Below, piece after piece: positions 57,972 through 64,000 of a stretch of DNA of 64,000 nt; position 1 is the stretch's first letter; the number at the start of each line of letters is the position of its first letter. The DNA comes from Cephalotus follicularis (taxonomy: Eukaryota > Streptophyta > Magnoliopsida > Oxalidales > Cephalotaceae): the NCBI GenBank assembly GCA_001972305.1, contig BDDD01005105.1, positions 1 to 64,000 of the forward strand, written 5' to 3'. The position numbers and the translations under genes were made by a program. Under the pieces are notes generated by a model, which worked only from the letters and a program-made list of their open reading frames with translations, was not told where the DNA came from and ran no database searches.

Positions 57972-60796
57972 TGTCACACCCCGTTATTTCAATACCATCA
58001 AGACAAGCATAAAAGGTGATATCAGTATTAAGCTTACATTCCAGCATTTCGTTCAATGAATATAACAATATGCGGAAGCAGTCAATAAGCTGGAATATAA
58101 CATACAACCATCCACACGCATCCCATACTACGTGCGGTACAAGATAAATATCATCCTTAACATAAGGAATACAATAAAACGAGGTATGATTCTTTCGTTC
58201 ATCACAATTCAAAACAATATAAACAACAACCTTAAAAGATAAACAGAAGAAGCTCTCCAAGCTTCGGCAGTAGACTCCAAATGTCCTTGCTCAATCTGTA
58301 ATGGTAGGGGTCAGCCGTTGTCCTCACTTGGCTAAGCAGGAAGATAATGTATGCAGAGGAATATATGAATGCAATATGTATGACAGTTTATATCAAAATA
58401 ACATTTATATAGACAATATAAGCAATCATGCCAAGTGGCCATAAACAGTTCATATGCAATAATACCGCACAAGGGTACAATCAATTCATTCAGTCGTTTG
58501 GGTGCCACATGTCGCTAACTCCTAGCTCCCAACTGTGCACCGCCTAACTATCACCCTACACTCCGAGAATGATAGAAATGGTATCAGTTACTACCGGCGT
58601 TGGCGAGTAGTTTCAGTAATTCTGCAATTGCAGACAGTAGGTGATGCTCTGGCCAACTCCTGGCACCCAGAATCACATCCATAGCCAGTGATAACCTCCA
58701 TCACCGAACTACGGCAGTAAGCATAGACAATCAATTCAATCAGTACAATCAGTGGTAATATTACACATATAAATTATATGCAATATCGAATGTTTTCTTT
58801 AGAAACATATAACAGTTCAGTAATCGTGCATCTCATGTGAGGAAACGATATCAGTACAGTAGTGGTTTCCAATTTGGAAACAAAATAGTAGGTACCTCTC
58901 ATGTGGAGGAAATCAGTAGTTCCATTAAACAATAAGTGTTCTTTTGAAATTGATAGGAAATCATAATTTTGGTTCAAAGTCCATAATTGGCTTTAATTTT
59001 GAAAGCTATCAGTAGTAGTGGTGTTAATAGCACCAACAGTATATATATACTAACATAAGTAGCATATATAGTAACCTTAATCAAAACAGTAATTCTTGTA
59101 GATAATCATTTTCATTGAAAGTGGTGTTTAAACCATATTTTTGTGCATATAGCACATATCTTGTTCGATCATTGCAATATCGGTAAATAATGATGTTAAT
59201 ACATCAATCAGTATGTATATACTAACATAAGTAGTATATGCAGTAATATTAAACTAAAACAGTAGTTTTTATAATTCATAGCATTCACTTGAAATGGTGT
59301 TTAAGCCATAAATTGTGCATATAGCACATAATTCATTCGATCAGTGAAATATCAGTAGAAATGATGTTAACTAACATCAAACAATAGGTGTCTTATCATG
59401 ATAACACACACAATCAATAATAGTGCAGAAACAGTAGCAATTCAGTGATTATTGTGCAGTTCCAGCCCAGAACAGTCGACTGCCATCAAGAACCAGCCGA
59501 CTGTTGGGTTGAGTAGTCGACTGCTTTGGGTGGCAGTCGACTGGTTTTGCCCAGAAATGCAGGCAGAACAGTTTTGTATAATGAAATTCCAATGCCAAAT
59601 CAGTCCAATGCAAAGAGAAATTAACATACAAGTAATGCATGATCATATCTTCCAAAACATAACACTACCCCTACCTCAATCGCTATCCCAAGATCAATTG
59701 AATTGATCCTTCTCTTTGAGTTCCAAGTCACTTTCACCGACCACTCTTTCAATTTTCAGTAGAAACAATCTATGCATGTTTGTTTATGAACATATGCATC
59801 AGTAGCAGTAGGTTTCAATAATTCTAACAAGCTGAACACTAGCTCATTGAGTTTATTTTCACTTTTACCATTTCACCACTTTTCTTTGAATTCTATGTCA
59901 ACAATTGTTCAATCTCGAATTCATTGATTTTATCTTGTTTTGACAGAATATATATTCATGCTTAGAATCCATTAAGCATATATCATAATGCTAACAATAA
60001 TTAAAAATCTATTCTAGAGGCTATAATCACCATTTACTCATGATTTCTTTGTTACTTTCCATTTCAATTCCAAAGATTGTTATCCCAATCCATTAACAGG
60101 GAATATAACATTTTTCCTAGTCATTTAATCATCAAAATAACCAAGAATTCGGATCAAGGACTTACCAAGTGTCTAGAGCCTCAAAGTCCTCCCTTTTTGA
60201 ACTTTCTAACACCTCCAATGTAAGCCTTCATCAATCCTTAGCAACCCTCACTTCACTCTGTGTTCTAACACTCAAACACCATTGAATCAGCAGATATAAC
60301 TCTCAATTCGTTAGATTGTTACCTACTCACATGCACTCACATTTTTCTTTCATTCTTTCTTACATCACATGCTCCCTCACTCCACTTTCTCCCATAAATT
60401 ATCATTTGCAGGTAGTAGGTATGCATAGAACATGCAAAACATTCCCCTTTTGCATGTTCTGGCAGGTGGGGAGACACAAGTGCCATCATCCCATCTGTCC
60501 ATCATGTCTAAGCACATGGCAGAAAATCTATCCTGTCAAAACCAGTCGACTGGATTTAGTGGGCAGTCGACTGCTTTCTTCACGTGGCAAACAGTCGGCT
60601 GTTCCCCTGTGACAGTCGGCTGTTTGGGTTAAAATTAGGGTTTCTAACCTTTGATATTTTACCAATTGCATATCAATTCACCCCAAACATTTACCAATCA
60701 TAGAAATTAGTATAATTGGACAAATAACTCAATTAAAATGTATATTTTATTTCAAAATTGGATCAATATACATTAATTGAAGTTGCGGTTATTACA
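57972..60796 (-). repeat. G3 5' LTR
   Basis: TGTCACACCCCG (57972) to GGTTATTACA (60796), 2825 bp. It includes the inverted shared block (about 58294-58338), a degenerate tandem repeat of about 175 bp (59004-59180 and 59176-59350) and CAGTCGACTG clusters at 59470-59550 and 60540-60620 with perfect palindromes near 59472, 59537, 60542 and 60564. No coding sequence. Confidence 0.92.
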
Positions 60797-62233
60797 ATAT
60801 ACAATTTAGTAACAGTACCAAACAGTAGCAATTCGATCAATTTATGCAATTTCTACCCAGAACAGTCGGCTGCCATCAAGATTAGCCGACTGGTTTGGTT
60901 GTGTAGTTGACTGCTTTGCCTTGGCAGTCAACTGGATAGGTTGGGTAGTCGAATGCCAAGGGTGGCAGTCGACTGCCTCTGCCCAGAAAATGCAGGCAGT
61001 AGCATGTCATGCAATGCAATTTCAATTTCTAATCAATTCAACACATGTAATTATGCAGAAAATATCCATACATAATATGCATACTCATATCTTCCATAAC
61101 ATATCGTTACCCCTACCTAAAATTGCTATCCCAAGATCAATTGAGTTTGATCTTTCTCTTTGAGTTCCAAGTCACTTTCCACCAACAATCTTTCAATCCA
61201 GCAGATTATAGTCTAAACATGCATGTTTATGGATACATGCATCAGTACCAGTAAGTTTCAATAATTCTAACAGTGGTTAATCATTAATCCATTTAAGTCT
61301 TAACTTTCCTTTTTCGATTCCCCTTTGAATTCCATGTCAAGTACCATTCAATCTAAGATTCATTGATCTTAAGTTGTTTGACAGAAGATGTATAATACTT
61401 AAGAAACCAGTGATCATATATCCTAACATTAACAACAACTATAACCATTCTAGAGACTATATCACCAATTCCACTTGATCCCATTACTACTTTCCATTTC
61501 AATTCCAAAGGTTGTTAATTCTTATCCATTAACAGAAGATATACAACCTTTTCCTAGTCATTTATCATCAAAATAACAGAGAATTTCGGATTGAGAACTT
61601 ACCAAGTGATCAAAGCTTCAAAGGTTCCTTCTTTGAGTTCTCCAAATCATACCAATGCAAGCTCCAATAATCCCTCTCTTCACTTAGTGTTTTTCTAACA
61701 CTCATACACCATTCAACATCTGATATAAGTCTCAAAGACTTATGAATTCGTCAGATTCCTACCCTACTCACATGCACTCACACTTTATTCTCTTTTCTTT
61801 CAATCACATGCATTCCTCACTTCACTTTTCTCATTAATTATCAATTTGTAGGTTTTAGATCTGCAGAGAACATGCAAACATTCACTTTTGCATGTTCTGG
61901 TAGGTGGTGGACGCATGTGCCCATACCTACCTGTCATTCTTGTCTTTGCACATGCCAGGAGTCTGTCCTGGGCAATTCCAGTCGACTGGATATAATGGGC
62001 AGTCGACTGCCTTCATCACGTGGCAAACAGTCGACTGTTGCCCTATGACAGTCGGCTGTTTGGGCTGATTTAGGGTTTCCCAATCTTTGATACTCCTCCA
62101 ATTGTACATCCAATCAACCCCAAGCAATTACCAATCATAAAAATTAATATAATTGGACAAATAACTCAATTAAAATGTATATTTTATTTCAAAATTAGAT
62201 CAATATACATCAATTGAAGTTGCGGTTATTACA
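60797..62233 (-). repeat. sC remnant, right part
   Basis: A diverged copy of the distal half of the G3 LTR (same order of blocks, about as 59350-60796). It ends GCGGTTATTACA at 62233 against the TATAA duplication. CAGTCGACTG motifs at 60855-60985 and 61975-62055 (perfect near 60966, 61979, 62000, 62028). Confidence 0.88.
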
Positions 62234-62238
62234 TATAA

Positions 62239-63221
62239 TATCATCAACATATTGCACAATTAATATATCTTCATTAAAAGGTTTTTTAAAAAGAGTAATA
62301 TCAATAGATCCTCTTTTAAAATTATTTTTAAGTAAATAACCACTTCATTTTTCATACCAAGCACTAAGAGCTTGTTTTAATCCTTATAAAGCCTTTTTGA
62401 GTTTATAAACATGATTTGAAAAATGTAAATCTTCAAAACCAATAGGTTGTTCCACATACACTTCCTCTTTTATTAAACATTCAAAAACGCACTTTTAACA
62501 TCCATTTGAAAAAGTGTAAAATTTTTGTATGATGCATATGCAAACAAAATACGAATAGATTCTAATCTAGCTACATGAGTATATGATTCATCAAAATCAA
62601 TTCCCTCTTCTTGGGAATAAGCCTTAGATATTAACCTATCTTTGTTTCTAACTTTTATTCCTTGATCATCCATTTTATTACAAAATACCCATTTTGTACC
62701 AATTATGTTATGATCATTAGGCCTGGGTACTAAATTCCAAACCTTATTATGCTCAAATTGATTTAATTCTTCTTTCATAGCTATGATCCAATTTTCATCT
62801 TTCTCAGCCTCTTTTATATTTGTAGGCTCAAATTATGAAATAAATGCAATATAGTTATGATTAACACTAGACCTAGTAATAATACATTGTCTAGGATTAC
62901 CTATAATTGCCTCGTGAGGTTGTCCTTTTACTACCTTCAAAGTCTTGTCATGAAGAGCTTCTTGGTAGCTTTCTTGAGAAGTTTCTCCATGTGTGGACTC
63001 CTCATTTTTGCTTTCTTCAAGACTTAGCTTTTCAACACCATTTTCAACAAATTCTACACTATCAACATCAATTACTTCTTTTGGAAGCAAAGGTTCAGAT
63101 TCATCAAAAACAACATGCATAGATTCTTCAACACGTAAAGTTCTTTTATTAAAATATCTAAAAACTCTACTTGTAATAGAATAGCCAAGAAATATACCTT
63201 CGTCGACTTTGGAGTCGAACT
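62239..63221 (-). pseudogene. S2 pol, part 1: integrase end, linker and RT
   Basis: On the minus strand: DSKVDEGIFLGYS (integrase C-terminus), MHVVFDE, an acidic linker, then RT: NQFEHNKVWNLVPRP, IIGTKWVF, GIDFDESY, MDVKSAFLN, EEVYVEQPIGFE and QYVDDII, where the sC block interrupts. In-frame stops lie near 62833, 62473 and in GLKQ. VDD is intact. The N-terminal integrase core and gag are cut off at 63221 by LTR debris. Confidence 0.87.
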
Positions 63222-63618
63222 GCAGTTTAACGCATGGTTAAGCATTTAATCCAGTATTTACCAATAATTGAAAACTTTAAACTTTTGCTGAAGCATTCGA
63301 TATACTGGATTATTCAAAAGTATTCACATGCAGCCCATACTACATGCTTAAACTAGTACGATTCCAAGTTACATATTACATATTAGGAATGCAAATATAA
63401 TCTAACAGGGTACGACTTATTACAATTACAATTAACAACCTTAAGAAAACCTTCGACAACAGCTTCAGCAGCAAATCTCCAAACTTCCTTCGTCAATCTG
63501 AAATTGTAGGTATTAGCCTTTGTCCTCACTCGGCTAAGTAGGAAGTATGCATGAAGATGAATATATAAATGTAATCATGCATGACAGTTTATATTCTAAA
63601 ACAATATATATATATATA
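63222..63618 (-). repeat. LTR fragment at the right edge
   Basis: Minus-strand LTR sequence related to sA, sE and G3, with CAGCCCATACTACATGC (63331) and CTGAAATTGTAGG...CTCGGCTAAG (63496-63541). Its outer end (TGCAGTTTAACGC) does not match a usual terminus, and no duplication was found. It ends in a TA microsatellite (63605-63618). Confidence 0.75.
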
Positions 63619-64000
63619 TGTAACGACCAAAATTCCCTTTTTGTACTGTTCATTCATACCTTGCACCGTATTGTACTGTATCGAATTGTATTGAATTGCA
63701 TTGCGCTGTTTTGGGTTGAGGCATTGTACTATTTTGGGTTGAGGTATTCAGTTCGTGTTATGGCCATTATGAGTTTCTAGTTATGCCTTTTGGTGTAACT
63801 AATGCTCCTGCAGCTTTCATGGACCTGATGAACAGATTGTTCAAATAGTATTTGGATCAGTTCATTGTGGTCTTCATTGACGACCTCTTGGTCTATTCTA
63901 GGACCAATGAGGAGCATGCCCAGCACCTCCACATTGTATTACAGACACTGAGGGATCATCGATTGTACGCTAAGTTCGATAAGTGCGAATTTTGGCTATC
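63619..64000 (+). pseudogene. Gypsy G4: LTR stub and RT fragment
   Basis: TGTAACGACC at 63619 looks like a gypsy LTR start. About 130 bp later an RT fragment opens: [20 protein letters not shown], one stop at 63846-63848, [10 protein letters not shown] and [10 protein letters not shown] to the window edge. LTR start and RT lie far too close for an intact element, so a deletion joined them. Whether both belong to one element is not certain. Confidence 0.8.

Larger units (their letters stand above)
51987..60796 (-). mobile_element. Gypsy element G3 (chromovirus), least decayed pol of the window
   Basis: Minus-strand gypsy with a complete 5' LTR (57972-60796), exact primer site, gag, pol, polypurine tract (rc of 53609-53622) and a 3' LTR truncated to 1622 bp (51987-53608). 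The 3' LTR starts abruptly at the position corresponding to 59175 in the 5' LTR and, over the same 1622 bp, shows only scattered differences and no net change in length, so insertion is recent relative to its surroundings. G3 lies within the sC block. Confidence 0.92.
45910..62233 (-). mobile_element. Composite insertion sC (remnant gypsy LTR holding G2 and G3)
   Basis: Bounded by the exact 5 bp duplication TATAA (45905-45909, 62234-62238). The outer ends are TGTCACACCAC (left) and GCGGTTATTACA (right), the two termini of a minus-strand LTR of the G3 family. The left remnant is only 45910-45961, the right one 60797-62233. Between them lie G2 and G3 with their own LTRs. Whether the original insertion was a solo LTR or a full element can no longer be told. 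Confidence 0.85.
40685..63221 (-). mobile_element. SIRE-like copia S2 (minus strand), split by large insertions
   Basis: On the minus strand, integrase C-terminus, linker and RT (63221-62239), the rest of RT and RNase H (45909-45197), a noncoding stretch and a third ORF (41477-40666) follow in order. Two insertions with exact duplications (sA, CCTAA; sC block, TATAA) separate them, and reading continues across each. No LTR of S2 is seen: one end runs into S1, the other into LTR debris at 63222. Confidence 0.8.

Noticed and set aside
63605..63618. TA microsatellite as a marker of a new element end
   Set aside because: Simple sequence next to an LTR start. It gives no usable duplication.

Overview
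This 64 kb window is wholly made of plant LTR retrotransposons and solo LTRs nested in one another. I see no host gene, tRNA, rRNA or CRISPR array. The protein families (Ty3/gypsy chromovirus pol ending in a chromodomain; Ty1/copia gag-pol; SIRE-like copia 3' ends; Met-tRNA primer sites) and the very large LTRs (2-4 kb) point to intergenic heterochromatin of a large-genome flowering plant, probably a eudicot. Species cannot be named from the sequence.

Left complex (1-40684). A plus-strand SIRE-like copia, S1 (visible from 38316), is interrupted by a decayed gypsy, G1 (about 190-38315). The reverse transcriptase of G1 is split by a forward solo LTR (2835-7289, TSD GATGG), which holds an inverted solo LTR of its own family (4696-6628, TSD GAGAG). 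The 3' LTR of G1 is split by a minus-strand solo LTR, sE (11081-34933, TSD GATGC). sE is split by a complete copia, C1 (11785-33148, TSD CGTCA). C1 in turn carries a gag-only gypsy, GB (17185-24201), and a 4.04 kb solo LTR, sF (26678-30717, TSD GAGCG). A further solo LTR, sB (35326-38123), also lies in the 3' LTR of G1. The nest is five levels deep.

Right complex (40685-64000). A minus-strand SIRE-like copia, S2, is split by a 3.3 kb solo LTR, sA (41883-45191, TSD CCTAA), and by a larger block (45910-62233, TSD TATAA). That block holds remnants of a gypsy LTR (sC), a plus-strand gypsy G2 with an almost open gag-pol, and a minus-strand gypsy G3 whose pol has a single stop codon. The 3' LTRs of G2 and G3 are fused at 51986/51987. 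A last gypsy RT fragment (G4) runs off the right edge.

The most unusual signal is not a gene. Nearly every element, gypsy and copia alike, carries a dense cluster of CpG-rich palindromes sharing a TCGA core, usually GTCGAC: AAGCGTCGACGCTT, CAGTCGACTG or GACATCGACGTC, by family. They sit in LTRs and untranslated leaders, not in coding sequence. Two further shared signals are a CTGAG...CTCACTC...TTTCAG-like block in most gypsy-type LTRs and a GC-rich hairpin with a 10 bp stem and 5 nt loop in two solo LTR families. All coding regions contain stops, frameshifts, deletions or lost catalytic residues, so no element here looks autonomous.
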